A DNA stretch of 64,000 nucleotides from Burkholderiales bacterium. Its GTDB lineage: Bacteria > Pseudomonadota > Gammaproteobacteria > Burkholderiales > Burkholderiaceae_C. A program made the position numbers and the translations under genes. The notes under the pieces were generated by a model, which was not told where the DNA came from, ran no database searches, and was given only the letters and a program-made list of their open reading frames with translations. Numbering within the stretch: the first letter of the stretch is position 1; each line of letters opens with the position of its first letter. Positions 8,826 through 17,324 of this stretch are shown one piece after another. The DNA is taken from NCBI GenBank assembly GCA_016191525.1, contig JACPOK010000033.1, positions 434,001-498,000 on the forward strand, in the 5' to 3' direction.

Positions 8826-9563
8826 ATGATCGAAAAGCACCTGGACATCCCCACCGCCGACGGCGCCATGAACAGCTTTGTGGTCTACCCCGACGAGGGC
8901 GGGCCGCACCCGGTGGCGCTGTTCTACATGGACGCGCCGGGCAAGCGCGAAGAGCTGCACGACATGGCGCGCCGCCTGGCCGCCACGGGCTATTACGTGG
9001 TGCTGCCCAACCTGTACTACCGCCGCAGCCGCGATTTCTGGCTGAAGGAGCGCAACGAGGCGGGCATGGCCGAGATGTTCGGCCACATGCGCGCGCTGGA
9101 TAACGCCATGGTGGTACGGGACACCGCCGCCCTGCTGAAATTTGTGGATGCGCAGCCCGAGGCCAATGCCAAGCGCATTGGCGCGGTGGGCTACTGCATG
9201 AGCGGGCCCTTTGTGGTGTGCGCAGCCCACGCCTACCCGGACCGCATCCATGCCATCGCCGGCTTCCACCCCGCCAACATGGTGACCGAGGACCCAGACT
9301 CGCCGCACAAGCTGATGCCCGGTATCCAGTGCGAGGCGTATTACGGCTGCGCCGAGATCGACAAGTGGTGCCCGCCGAAAGATGTGGAGGTGATGCGCGC
9401 CGCGCTGGAGCAGAACAAGGCGCCGCACCGGCTGGAGATGTACATGGGCGTGGAGCACGGCTTTACCTTTCCGCTGCGCGCGGGCATCTACAACCAGCCG
9501 GCCGCCGAGCGGCACTGGGAAAGGCTGCTGGCGCTGTTCCGCCGCACGCTGGGCCCGGCGTGA
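8826..9563 (+). CDS. Dienelactone hydrolase family protein
   Basis: 245 residues from ATG 8826; the track's longer ORF only reads upstream through the GST gene. It is an alpha/beta hydrolase with the Cys nucleophile elbow GYCMSG (Cys124), a likely acid residue, and the His in GVEHGFTFP near the C-terminus, the Cys-Asp-His triad of dienelactone hydrolases. It may open lactone rings in aromatic catabolism, or hydrolyse other esters, because many chromosomal family members have unknown substrates. GGAG precedes the start. Its stop overlaps the start of the next gene (GTGA), so the two are translationally coupled. Confidence 0.88.
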   Translation: MIEKHLDIPTADGAMNSFVVYPDEGGPHPVALFYMDAPGKREELHDMARRLAATGYYVVLPNLYYRRSRDFWLKERNEAGMAEMFGHMRALDNAMVVRDTAALLKFVDAQPEANAKRIGAVGYCMSGPFVVCAAHAYPDRIHAIAGFHPANMVTEDPDSPHKLMPGIQCEAYYGCAEIDKWCPPKDVEVMRAALEQNKAPHRLEMYMGVEHGFTFPLRAGIYNQPAAERHWERLLALFRRTLGPA

Positions 9564-9982
9564 ACCCCGGCCTGGGCGCCTGGCTGGTGGCGGCCGGCGC
9601 GGGCGTGGTGCTGGTGCTGGGGTCCTTGCACCTGCTGTACACCTTTCGCGGCCCGGCATTCGACCCGCGCGACGCGGCGCTCAAGCTGCGCATGCAGGAG
9701 GTGTCGCCCGTGATCAGCCGCGACACGACGATGTGGAAGGCCTGGATCAGTTTCAACGCCACGCATTCGCTGGGCGCCATGCTGTTCGGCCTGGTCTATG
9801 GGTATCTCGCGCTGGCGCAAAGCGCGGTGCTGTTCCAGTCGTGGTTTTTGCTGGCCGTGGGCGGGCTGATGCTGGCCAGCTTTGTGGCGCTGGGCAGCCG
9901 CTACTGGTTCAGCATTCCGTTTCGCGGCTCGGCGCTGGCGGCGGTGCTGTACTTTGCGGGCGTGGCGCTGCGCTTCGCCTGA
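9560..9982 (+). CDS. Conserved membrane protein of unknown function
   Basis: 140 residues from GTG 9560, overlapping the dienelactone hydrolase stop by four bases. It has four hydrophobic segments (about 6-25, 67-85, 90-108, 118-138). Conserved-looking stretches include HLLYTFRGPAF, TMWKAWISFNATHSLG and LFGLVYGYLA. It resembles small membrane proteins found across proteobacteria that have no assigned role. The coupling suggests it works with, or is made alongside, the hydrolase. I do not assign a function. Confidence 0.75.
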   Translation: MNPGLGAWLVAAGAGVVLVLGSLHLLYTFRGPAFDPRDAALKLRMQEVSPVISRDTTMWKAWISFNATHSLGAMLFGLVYGYLALAQSAVLFQSWFLLAVGGLMLASFVALGSRYWFSIPFRGSALAAVLYFAGVALRFA

Positions 9983-10009
9983 AGCCGGGGGGAGTGTTAG
10001 CGCTTATTT

Positions 10010-10046
10010 GCGATATATTGACTTTATCGCTTTTTAGAAATAATAT
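10010..10046 (+). promoter_or_regulatory. hipBA promoter with putative HipB operator
   Basis: A near-consensus sigma70 promoter, TTGACT (10018-10023), 17 bases, TAATAT (10041-10046), lies ahead of hipB. A perfect inverted repeat GCGATA-N9-TATCGC (10010-10030) covers the -35 box, where an autorepressor would bind. Confidence 0.7.
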
Positions 10047-10076
10047 GCAAATATCACTTTAAGGTGGTAATTTGCC

Positions 10077-10367
10077 ATGAGCGCGCTTCAGACTTTTCCC
10101 GTCCAGACGCCGGCCCAGTTGTCGGTGCACATCAAATCGCTGCGCAAGGCACGTGGCCTGACGCAAGCCGCGCTGGGCCAGCGCATCGGCGTCAAGCAGG
10201 TTCGCGTGGCCGCCATCGAAAACGATCCAGGTTCCGTCAGCCTTGACCAGCTGATGCAGGTGCTGCATGCATTGGACGCGCGGCTCCTGCTGGCCGATAC
10301 CACCCGCTACGCGCTGCCTGCGCCCTCTTCCCCACCGCCGGCGCAAAGCCCATCGGCCGACTGGTAG
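10077..10367 (+). CDS. hipB: HipB-like antitoxin, XRE-family DNA-binding protein
   Basis: 96 residues. A helix-turn-helix of the Cro/C1 type spans about 18-70 (IKSLRKARGLTQAALGQRIGVKQVRVAAIE), followed by LDQLMQVLHALDARLLL, the stretch typical of HipB. A Pro/Ser-rich tail ends the protein. It lies six bases before hipA, as antitoxins of this module do, and probably binds the toxin kinase and represses its own promoter. AAGGTGG precedes the start. Confidence 0.85.
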   Translation: MSALQTFPVQTPAQLSVHIKSLRKARGLTQAALGQRIGVKQVRVAAIENDPGSVSLDQLMQVLHALDARLLLADTTRYALPAPSSPPPAQSPSADW

Positions 10368-10373
10368 CCCGCG

Positions 10374-11711
10374 ATGGCATTCCCCGACCTGGCAGTCTGG
10401 ATGAACGGGCAGCGCGTGGGCACCTGGTTCTGGACACGCACGGGCACCGCCGGCTTCCGGTACGACGCGGGCTGGGCCGCATCGGCCAGCGGCCGCGCCC
10501 TTTCGGTTTCGCTGCCCATCCCCGCCGCCGGGGGCGACGTCATGGGAGCGGCGGTGGAAAACTACTTCGACAACCTGCTGCCCGACAGTACGCGCATTCG
10601 CGAAAGATTGCGCCGGCGCTTCGCTGCGCCTTCCACGCGCGCGGCCGACCTGCTGGCCGCCATCGGGCGCGATTGCGTTGGTGCCGTGCAGTTACTGCCT
10701 GATGGCGCGCAGGCCGCGCCGCACGACGTGCTCGAAAGCGAGCCGCTGTCTGATGCGCAAGTAGAGGCCTTGCTCAGGGACGTCACGGGCGACGGCACCG
10801 AAGCAGATTCATTGCTGGCCGATTTCCGCATCTCCATCGCCGGTGCGCAGGAAAAAACCGCGCTGCTTCGCGTGGGCAACCGCTGGCACCTGCCCCATGG
10901 CGCCACGCCCACCACGCACATTTTCAAGCTGCCGCTGGGGCTGGTAGGCAACATGCGCGCCGACATGACGCATTCGGTCGAGAACGAATGGCTTAGCCAC
11001 ACCCTGCTGCGCACGCTGGGCTTTGAAGTGGCGGGTACCGAGATGGGCCTGTTCGGCAAGCAGAAAGTGCTGATCGTCGAGCGCTTTGACAGGCGCTGGG
11101 TGGATGGCGGGCGCTGGATAGCGCGGCTGCCGCAGGAAGATTTCTGCCAGGCCACAGGCACGCCCGGGGACCTCAAGTATGAAAGCGATGGCGGGCCGGG
11201 CATACGCGCCTGCCTGGCCCTGCTGGCCGGCAGCAACCAGGCCCGCGCCGACAGCCTGCGCTTCGTGCTGGCGCAACTGGCATTCTGGTTGATGGCGGCC
11301 ATCGACGGCCACGCCAAGAACTTCTCCATCTTCCTGGAGCGCGGCGGCGGTTACCGGCTGACGCCGCTTTACGACGTGCTCTCGGCCTGGCCCATCATCG
11401 GCAACAGCGCCAGCCAGCTCAGCCCGCGCCGGGCGAAGCTGGCGATGGCCTTGCGCAGCAATTCCAAGTTCGGCGGCAAGAACGCCCACTACCACCTGCA
11501 CGAAATCCACACCCGCCACTGGCAGGCCCTGGCACTGCAAAGCGGCGTGCCAGATGCGTTCGATGAGATGGTGGGCCTGGTGCTGCGCGTGCCGCTGGCG
11601 CTGGAAGAGGTGCAGGCCCAACTGCCCAAGGGCTTTCCGCCCGCGGTATTCAACGCCATCCGGCGCGGCATGCTGGCGCAGGCGGAGCGCTTCGTTTCCG
11701 AGCTTCCCTAG
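10374..11711 (+). CDS. hipA: HipA-family serine/threonine kinase toxin
   Basis: 445 residues, close to E. coli HipA. N-subdomain 1 (MAFPDLAVWMNGQRVGTW) precedes the kinase core. The glycine-rich loop ISIAGAQEKTALL (153-165) contains the serine position that HipA autophosphorylates. Lys185 in FKLPLG is the ATP-binding lysine; DGHAKNF (311-317) is the catalytic loop; Asp334 in YDVLSAWP takes the place of the DFG aspartate. All key residues are present, so the toxin should be active. HipA kinases phosphorylate aminoacyl-tRNA synthetases such as GltX and cause growth arrest. It is co-transcribed with hipB. Confidence 0.92.
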   Translation: MAFPDLAVWMNGQRVGTWFWTRTGTAGFRYDAGWAASASGRALSVSLPIPAAGGDVMGAAVENYFDNLLPDSTRIRERLRRRFAAPSTRAADLLAAIGRDCVGAVQLLPDGAQAAPHDVLESEPLSDAQVEALLRDVTGDGTEADSLLADFRISIAGAQEKTALLRVGNRWHLPHGATPTTHIFKLPLGLVGNMRADMTHSVENEWLSHTLLRTLGFEVAGTEMGLFGKQKVLIVERFDRRWVDGGRWIARLPQEDFCQATGTPGDLKYESDGGPGIRACLALLAGSNQARADSLRFVLAQLAFWLMAAIDGHAKNFSIFLERGGGYRLTPLYDVLSAWPIIGNSASQLSPRRAKLAMALRSNSKFGGKNAHYHLHEIHTRHWQALALQSGVPDAFDEMVGLVLRVPLALEEVQAQLPKGFPPAVFNAIRRGMLAQAERFVSELP

Positions 11712-11748
11712 CTTCGGGCTGGTGCGGCCGCGCACCGGCTTCGTGCGT

Positions 11749-11783
11749 TTTGTACACAATGCTGCGCTGCGATTGCGTACAAA
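11749..11783. promoter_or_regulatory. Inverted repeat upstream of the ABC transporter operon (putative GntR site)
   Basis: TTTGTACACAAT (11749-11760) and ATTGCGTACAAA (11772-11783) form inverted arms matching at 11 of 12 positions. It lies between hipA and the transporter operon, which itself encodes a GntR/FCD regulator. FCD regulators often bind GTAC-centred dyads, so this is a reasonable operator candidate. Confidence 0.5.
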
Positions 11784-11813
11784 GCTGGCACGGCCTATGC
11801 ATTCACGGTGGCG

Positions 11814-12839
11814 ATGGACGCTGCCCCATCGCTTGCTCCCGCCGCCGTTGAACTGGTCTCGCTAACCAAGCGTTTCGCGCAGGGCGCGCCCGCCGTCGAC
11901 AACATCAACCTGCGCATTGCCAGCGGCAGCTACTGCTGTTTGCTGGGCCCCTCGGGCTGCGGCAAAAGCACCACGCTGCGCATGATCGCGGGCCACGAAA
12001 GCGTGACCAGCGGCGACATCCTTCTTGAAAACCGCAACATCACCCAGCTGCCCGCAGCCGCGCGCGGCACGGCCATGATGTTCCAGAGCTTCGCGCTGTT
12101 CCCGCACTTGAGTGCGCTGGACAACGTGGCCTTCAGCCTCAAGATGAAGGGCATGCCCAAGGTCGAGCGGCAGATCCAGGCCGCCAATTTGCTTGACCGC
12201 GTGGCCATGGGACACCTGGCGCAACGCAAGCCGGGCGAGCTGTCGGGCGGGCAGCAGCAGCGCGTCGCGCTGGCGCGGGCATTGATTACCCAGCCGCGCG
12301 TGTTGCTGCTGGACGAACCGCTTTCGGCACTCGACCCCTTCCTGCGCATACAGATGCGCGCCGAGCTGCGCCGCTGGCAGAAGGAACTGGGTCTGACCTT
12401 CATCCACGTCACGCACTCGCAGGAAGAAGCGATGGCGCTGGCCGACACCATGGTGGTGATGAACCACGGCCTGATCGAGCAGGTCGGCTCGCCCCACGAG
12501 ATATACAACGCGCCGGCCACCGAGTTCATCGCGCGCTTCATGGGCGGCCACAACGTGATCGATACCGGCAACGGCAAGATCGCCGTTCGCAACGACCACA
12601 TGCTGATCGCGCCCTCCGAGCCCACGGCCTGGGCGAGCGGCATCGCCGGCATGGGCGCCACCATCACAGATGTGGAGTACCAGGGCACCTATGTGCTGCT
12701 GGGGCTGGACGCGCAAACCGCCACCGGGCCCACGGGTGTGTCGGTGATGCTGCCCGAAGCCACCTTTGCGCAGCGGCCGTATGCGCTGAATGAATCCGTT
12801 CACCTTTCATGGCACGCAGCGCATGCGCTGCGCGCTTGA
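11814..12839 (+). CDS. ABC transporter ATP-binding protein, spermidine/putrescine (PotA) type
   Basis: 341 residues from ATG 11814; GTG 11808 is an equal alternative. Walker A GPSGCGKST, Q-loop in MMFQSFALFPH, signature LSGGQQQRVALARAL, Walker B VLLLDEPLSALD and the switch histidine VTHSQEEAM are all present. A C-terminal TOBE-like domain (about 235-340) places it in the PotA/FbpC/MalK importer group. It opens an operon with a binding protein, two permeases, a GntR regulator and a racemase. Energises uptake from the cytoplasmic face. The exact substrate is unknown; polyamine, amino acid or a hydantoin-like compound are all possible. Confidence 0.9.
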   Translation: MDAAPSLAPAAVELVSLTKRFAQGAPAVDNINLRIASGSYCCLLGPSGCGKSTTLRMIAGHESVTSGDILLENRNITQLPAAARGTAMMFQSFALFPHLSALDNVAFSLKMKGMPKVERQIQAANLLDRVAMGHLAQRKPGELSGGQQQRVALARALITQPRVLLLDEPLSALDPFLRIQMRAELRRWQKELGLTFIHVTHSQEEAMALADTMVVMNHGLIEQVGSPHEIYNAPATEFIARFMGGHNVIDTGNGKIAVRNDHMLIAPSEPTAWASGIAGMGATITDVEYQGTYVLLGLDAQTATGPTGVSVMLPEATFAQRPYALNESVHLSWHAAHALRA

Positions 12840-12868
12840 CGTTCAATTTTTTCACCAAGGAGCCCACC

Positions 12869-14137
12869 ATGTCCGACGACACCAATGATTTGCAACCCGG
12901 CCTGCAACGCCGTACCGTGCTCACGGGCATGGCCGGCATCCTGGCCACCGGCATGGCGCCGGCCATCGGCCAGGAAAAGATCGTCCTGCGCTACCTGGGC
13001 ACGGCAGTGAACCAGGACAAGGCCATCGGCGAGAAGTTCAAGGCCGACACCGGCATCGAAATCCAGTACGTGGCCGTGACCACCGACGACGTGACCAAGC
13101 GCGCCGTCACCGCGCCCAACAGCTTTGACCTGATCGACACCGAGTACTTCTCGCTCAAGAAGATCGTGCCCACCGGCAACCTGAAGGGCATCGACACCAA
13201 GAAGATCAAGAACGCCGACAAGATCACTTCGCTTTTCACCACCGGCACCGTCGCGGGCAAGAAGGTTGGCGACCAGGGCACCGCGCCCAAGAAGGTGATC
13301 TACCTGGAAAGCGAAAAGAGCAAGAAGTTCTCGGCCACGCCCACGCAGTACATGTCGCTCATTCCCACCGTGTACAACGCCGACACGCTGGGCATCCGGC
13401 CCGACCTGATCAAGCGCCCCATCTCCTCCTGGGCGGAGCTGCTGAACCCCGAGTTCAAGGGCAAGGCCGCTATCCTGAACATCCCCTCCATCGGCATCAT
13501 GGACGCGGCCATGGTGGTGGAAGCCAAGGGCATCTACAAGTACCCCGACAAGGGCAACATGACCAAGAAGGAGATCGACCTCACGATCGCCACCCTGATC
13601 GAAGCCAAGAAGGCCGGCCAGTTCCGCGCGCTGTGGAAAGACTTCAACGAGTCGGTCAACCTGATGGCTTCCGGCGAAGTGGTGATCCAGTCGATGTGGT
13701 CGCCGGCCGTCACGGCCGTGCGCACCAAGGGCATCGCCTGCAACTTCCAGCCGCTGAAGGAAGGCTATCGCGCCTGGGCGGCGGGCTTCGGCATTCCGGC
13801 CACGCTGTCGGGCAAGAAGCTGGACGGCGCTTATGAATTCATCAACTGGTTCCTGGACGGCTGGGCCGGTGCCTACCTGAACCGCCAGGGCTACTACAGC
13901 GCCGTGCTTGATACCGCCAAGGCCAAGATGGAAGCGTACGAGTGGGCCTACTGGATGGAAGGCAAGCCCGCCAGCCAGGACATCAAGAGCCCCAATGGAG
14001 ATGTTTTGGCGAAGACAGGCGCTGTGCGCGACGGCGGCAGCTACGAAGCGCGCATGGGCGGCATCGCCTGCTGGAACGCCATCATGGACGAGAACGAGTA
14101 CATGGTGAAGAAGTGGAACGAGTTCGTCGCTGCTTGA
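12869..14137 (+). CDS. Periplasmic substrate-binding protein of the polyamine-type ABC transporter
   Basis: 422 residues from ATG 12869 with AAGGAG seven bases upstream. The N-terminus carries a twin-arginine signal, QRRTVLTGMAGILATGMAP, so it is probably exported folded through Tat. The mature part is a family 1 extracellular binding protein, like PotD, with the pattern LRYLGTAVNQDKAIGEKFKADTGI near the start and FGIPATLSGKKLDGAYEFINWFLD later. It follows the ATPase gene by 29 bases and precedes the two permeases. Lys-rich surface stretches are notable (KKIKNADK, ESEKSKKF). The ligand is not identifiable from sequence. Confidence 0.9.
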   Translation: MSDDTNDLQPGLQRRTVLTGMAGILATGMAPAIGQEKIVLRYLGTAVNQDKAIGEKFKADTGIEIQYVAVTTDDVTKRAVTAPNSFDLIDTEYFSLKKIVPTGNLKGIDTKKIKNADKITSLFTTGTVAGKKVGDQGTAPKKVIYLESEKSKKFSATPTQYMSLIPTVYNADTLGIRPDLIKRPISSWAELLNPEFKGKAAILNIPSIGIMDAAMVVEAKGIYKYPDKGNMTKKEIDLTIATLIEAKKAGQFRALWKDFNESVNLMASGEVVIQSMWSPAVTAVRTKGIACNFQPLKEGYRAWAAGFGIPATLSGKKLDGAYEFINWFLDGWAGAYLNRQGYYSAVLDTAKAKMEAYEWAYWMEGKPASQDIKSPNGDVLAKTGAVRDGGSYEARMGGIACWNAIMDENEYMVKKWNEFVAA

Positions 14138-14148
14138 GCTGACGCAGC

Positions 14149-15048
14149 ATGAGCACCGCGTCCACCGCCCAGCAACGTACCGTGCCCGCCTGGTGGCAGG
14201 CCGGCCCGTTCGCGGCGGTGTTCTTGGTGTTCTTCCTGGTTCCGCTGGCGCTCACGCTGATGGTGAGCTTCTGGAACTTCAACGAATACGAGCTGCTGCC
14301 CGGCTTCACCTTCAAGAACTACTGGGCGATTTTTGAAGGCTGCGCCGGGCTGAACGAGCGCGGCGACCTGTGCGTGTCGCTGGCCACCTATCTTTCCACG
14401 CTGAAGTTCTGCTTTCTGGTGTGGGCCATCACGCTGGTGTTCGGTTTCGCGGTGGCGTATTTCCTGGCCTTCCACGTGCGCTCGCCGGGCGTGCAGACGG
14501 CGCTGTTCGTGCTGTGCACCGTGCCCTTCTGGACCAGCAACGTCATCCGCATGATCTCCTGGGTGCCGCTGCTGGGGCGCAACGGCCTGGTCAACGAGGT
14601 GCTGCAGGGCCTGCACCTGGTGGACAAGCCGGTGGAGTGGCTGCTGTTTTCCAATTTCTCGGTGGTGCTGGCCTTTGTGCACCTGTACACCATGTTCATG
14701 ATCGTGCCCATCTTCAACAGCATGATGCGCATCGACCGCTCGCTGCTGGAAGCGGCCAGCGATTCGGGCGCCTCGGGCTGGCAGACGCTATGGAACGTGA
14801 TCGTGCCGCTGTGCAAGACCGGCATCCTGATCGGCTCCATCTTCGTCATCACCATCGTCATGGGCGACTTCGTCACCATCGGCGTGATGGGCGGCCAGCA
14901 GATCGCCTCGGTCGGCAAGATCATCCAGGTGCAGACCTCTTACCTGCAGTTTCCGCTGGCCGCCGCCAACGCGGTGATCCTGCTGGCGGTGGTGCTGATG
15001 ATCATCTGGGGGCTGACGCGGCTGGTGGACATCAGGAAAGAGCTGTGA
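14149..15048 (+). CDS. ABC transporter permease (PotB/PotH type)
   Basis: 299 residues with six predicted membrane segments beginning at about 19-40 (FAAVFLVFFLVPLALTLMV). The cytoplasmic EAA loop that docks on the ATPase is LLEAASDSGASGWQTLWNVI. This is the first of two permeases in the polyamine-type importer. The final codons overlap the start of the second permease by four bases (GTGA). Confidence 0.9.
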   Translation: MSTASTAQQRTVPAWWQAGPFAAVFLVFFLVPLALTLMVSFWNFNEYELLPGFTFKNYWAIFEGCAGLNERGDLCVSLATYLSTLKFCFLVWAITLVFGFAVAYFLAFHVRSPGVQTALFVLCTVPFWTSNVIRMISWVPLLGRNGLVNEVLQGLHLVDKPVEWLLFSNFSVVLAFVHLYTMFMIVPIFNSMMRIDRSLLEAASDSGASGWQTLWNVIVPLCKTGILIGSIFVITIVMGDFVTIGVMGGQQIASVGKIIQVQTSYLQFPLAAANAVILLAVVLMIIWGLTRLVDIRKEL

Positions 15049-15917
15049 ACGAAAAGCGCGCTCCCGGTTTCTGGCCGCTGGCCTTTGTGTTCGGCCTGTT
15101 CGTGCTGTTCATGTACGGCCCCATGCTGACCATCTTCGTGCTGTCGTTCCAGGGCCCGGAAGGCGGGCTGACGTTTCCGCTGCGCGGCCTCTCGCTGCAC
15201 TGGTTCTACAAGCTGGCCGAGGGGCTGGGCACGGTGGACATTGGCGCGGCCTTCCGCCGTTCGCTGATGCTGGGCGCCGTGGTGATGGGTTTCACCGTGG
15301 TGTTGTCGGTGTTGGCAGGGCTGGCGTTCCGCAAGCGGCTCTCCGGTGGCAACACGCTGTTTTACGTGACGGTGGCCAGCCTGATCATGCCTTCCATCAT
15401 CGTCTCGCTGGGCATCGGCCTGCAGTTCCGCCTGATCGACACGGGCATCAAGGCCATGCTGCCCGAGAGCATGCTGGAGAACTACGGCACGGCGCTGGGC
15501 CTGCTGACTTCCGCGCTGGGCGCGCACCTGACGTGGACCCTGCCCTTTGGCCTGCTCATCATGTTCGCGGTGTTCAACCGCTTCAACCCGGCCTATGAAG
15601 AGGCGGCACGCGACCTGGGCGCCACGCCGTGGCAGGCCTTCCGCCACGTGGTGCTGCCGCTGATCGGCCCTTCGGTGGTGGGCATCGGCATGTTCGGCTT
15701 CACGCTCAGCTGGGACGAGATCGCCCGCACCTCGCAGGCCATCGGCGACGTCAATACGCTGCCGCTGGAGCTGCAGGGGCTGACCTCCACCGTGACCACG
15801 CCTTCCATCTACGCGCTGGGCACGGTAACCACCGTGGTCTCGTTCCTGGTGATGGGCGTGGCCGTGGGGCTGGCCACGTGGCTGGGCAAGCGGCAGAAGA
15901 AGGCGGCGGCGCAATGA
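15045..15917 (+). CDS. ABC transporter permease (PotC/PotI type)
   Basis: 290 residues from GTG 15045, overlapping the previous stop. Six membrane segments, with the EAA loop YEEAARDLGATPWQAFRHVVLP. It pairs with the PotB-like permease to form the membrane channel. The track's longer frame starts inside the previous gene and is not used. Its stop overlaps the ATG of the GntR gene (ATGA), so permease and regulator are translationally coupled. Confidence 0.9.
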   Translation: MNEKRAPGFWPLAFVFGLFVLFMYGPMLTIFVLSFQGPEGGLTFPLRGLSLHWFYKLAEGLGTVDIGAAFRRSLMLGAVVMGFTVVLSVLAGLAFRKRLSGGNTLFYVTVASLIMPSIIVSLGIGLQFRLIDTGIKAMLPESMLENYGTALGLLTSALGAHLTWTLPFGLLIMFAVFNRFNPAYEEAARDLGATPWQAFRHVVLPLIGPSVVGIGMFGFTLSWDEIARTSQAIGDVNTLPLELQGLTSTVTTPSIYALGTVTTVVSFLVMGVAVGLATWLGKRQKKAAAQ

Positions 15918-16627
15918 GCGAAGCGGCGGCGCTGGCGCCCCTGACCGACAACGAGATGTACGAGCGAATGATCTCGGCCGTTCTTGACCACCGCCTGCTG
16001 CCCGGCACCAAGCTGGTGGAAGACAAGCTGGCCACCGCGTTCGGCGTGTCGCGCACCCGCATCCGGCCGGTGCTGCTGCGGCTTGCCAACGAGCAGGTGG
16101 TGACGCTCACGCCCAACCGCGGCGCGGCTGTGGCCCAGCCCAGCGAACAGGAGGCGCGCGAAGTGTTCGAGACGCGGCGGCTGATCGAGCCCACGCTGGT
16201 GGAGCTGTTCATCGCCCGCGCCGACAAGGCCGACATGCAGCACCTGAAACGCTGCACCGAAGACGAAGAGGCCGCGCGGCTGGCCGGCGACATGCGGCGC
16301 GCCATCCGCCTGTCGGGCGACTTTCATTTGCAGATAGCCGAACGGGCCGGCCACCAGACGCTGGGGCGCATCCTGCGCGAGCTGACTTCGCGCACCTCGC
16401 TCATCCTCATGACCTACAGCCCGGCCCACGCCAGCGAGCGCGACGAGGCCACCGCCTGCGGCTGCCGCGAGCACCGCACGCTGCTGGACGCCATCCGCCT
16501 GCGTGATGCGCCCGAGGCCGGGCGCCGCATGCGTGAGCACCTGACGCGGCTGGAGTCGCAGCTGCGCTTCGTCTCGGCCGAAGATGCGTCGCCCGACCTG
16601 GCGCAGCTGTTCGGGCCGGCCGGCTGA
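15914..16627 (+). CDS. GntR-family transcriptional regulator (FadR/FCD type)
   Basis: 237 residues from ATG 15914. The N-terminal winged helix has LVEDKLATAFGVSRTRIRPVLLRLANEQVV and RGAAVAQPS, the GntR signature. The C-terminal FCD domain has EVFETRRLIEP, the metal-binding type DFHLQIAERAGH, and EHRTLLDAIRLRDAPEAG. FCD domains bind small carboxylates, often through a metal held by Asp and His residues. Embedded in the transporter operon, it probably senses the imported substrate or a product and acts at the inverted repeat near 11749. Confidence 0.9.
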   Translation: MSEAAALAPLTDNEMYERMISAVLDHRLLPGTKLVEDKLATAFGVSRTRIRPVLLRLANEQVVTLTPNRGAAVAQPSEQEAREVFETRRLIEPTLVELFIARADKADMQHLKRCTEDEEAARLAGDMRRAIRLSGDFHLQIAERAGHQTLGRILRELTSRTSLILMTYSPAHASERDEATACGCREHRTLLDAIRLRDAPEAGRRMREHLTRLESQLRFVSAEDASPDLAQLFGPAG

Positions 16628-16643
16628 AGCAAGGGCGCAGGCG

Positions 16644-17291
16644 ATGCGCGAACTGCTGGTCATCAACCCCAATACTTCGGTGTCGGTCAGCGAGTTGCTG
16701 CAAAGGCATGTGCAGGCGGAGGTGGGCTCGCGGATGCATGTGCGCACCGTAACGGCCCGCTTCGGCGCACCCTATATCGCGGACGAAGAAAGCTACGCCG
16801 TCGCCGCCGATGCCACGCTGGACGCCTGGGAACGAATGCGTCATCCCCGCGATCCCCACGCCATCCTCATCGGCTGCTTCGGCGACCCCGGCCTGCTGGC
16901 CCTGCGCGAGCGAAGCGCAGTGCCTGTCACCGGCCTGGCCGAAGCCGCCTTCGTCGAGGCCGCGCGGTACGGCCGCTTTGCCATCGTCACCGGCGGTGAG
17001 CGCTGGGGCCCCATCCTGCAACGGCTGGCGCAGGCCCTGGGCCATGCGCAATCGCTGGCGGGCATCCACACCGTGGCACCCACCGGCGCCGAACTGGCGG
17101 CCGACCCTGTGTCCGCGCACGCACTGCTTGCGCAGGCCTGCCGCGATGCAGTGAGCCAATGGGGCGCGCAGGCCGTGATCGTGGGAGGCGCCGGGCTGGC
17201 CGGCATGGCGGCTCAGCTGCAACCAGGCATGGCGGTGCCATTGATCGACAGCGTGCTGGCCGGCGCACGGTGGGCCGTTAAAACCGCTTGA
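16644..17291 (+). CDS. Asp/Glu/hydantoin racemase family protein
   Basis: 215 residues. The N-terminus ELLVINPNTS is the typical start of hydantoin and allantoin racemases, and GCFGDPG (Cys78) supplies the first catalytic cysteine. The position of the second cysteine, usually in an LGC-type motif near residue 181, reads VIVGGAG here, so the two-base mechanism looks incomplete. It could be a lyase, a decarboxylase-like member or an altered racemase. It ends the transporter operon, suggesting that the imported compound is a chiral acid, amide or hydantoin. It starts 16 bases after the GntR gene. Confidence 0.75.
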   Translation: MRELLVINPNTSVSVSELLQRHVQAEVGSRMHVRTVTARFGAPYIADEESYAVAADATLDAWERMRHPRDPHAILIGCFGDPGLLALRERSAVPVTGLAEAAFVEAARYGRFAIVTGGERWGPILQRLAQALGHAQSLAGIHTVAPTGAELAADPVSAHALLAQACRDAVSQWGAQAVIVGGAGLAGMAAQLQPGMAVPLIDSVLAGARWAVKTA

Positions 17292-17304
17292 CCGGAGTAA
17301 TGCT

Positions 17305-17321
17305 CTGGAGTGATACTCCAG
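17305..17321. promoter_or_regulatory. Perfect 17-bp palindrome, putative TetR operator
   Basis: CTGGAGT-GAT-ACTCCAG has exact seven-base arms and ends three bases before the TetR gene start. That position suits autorepression by the TetR protein. Confidence 0.65.
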
Positions 17322-17324
17322 TCC

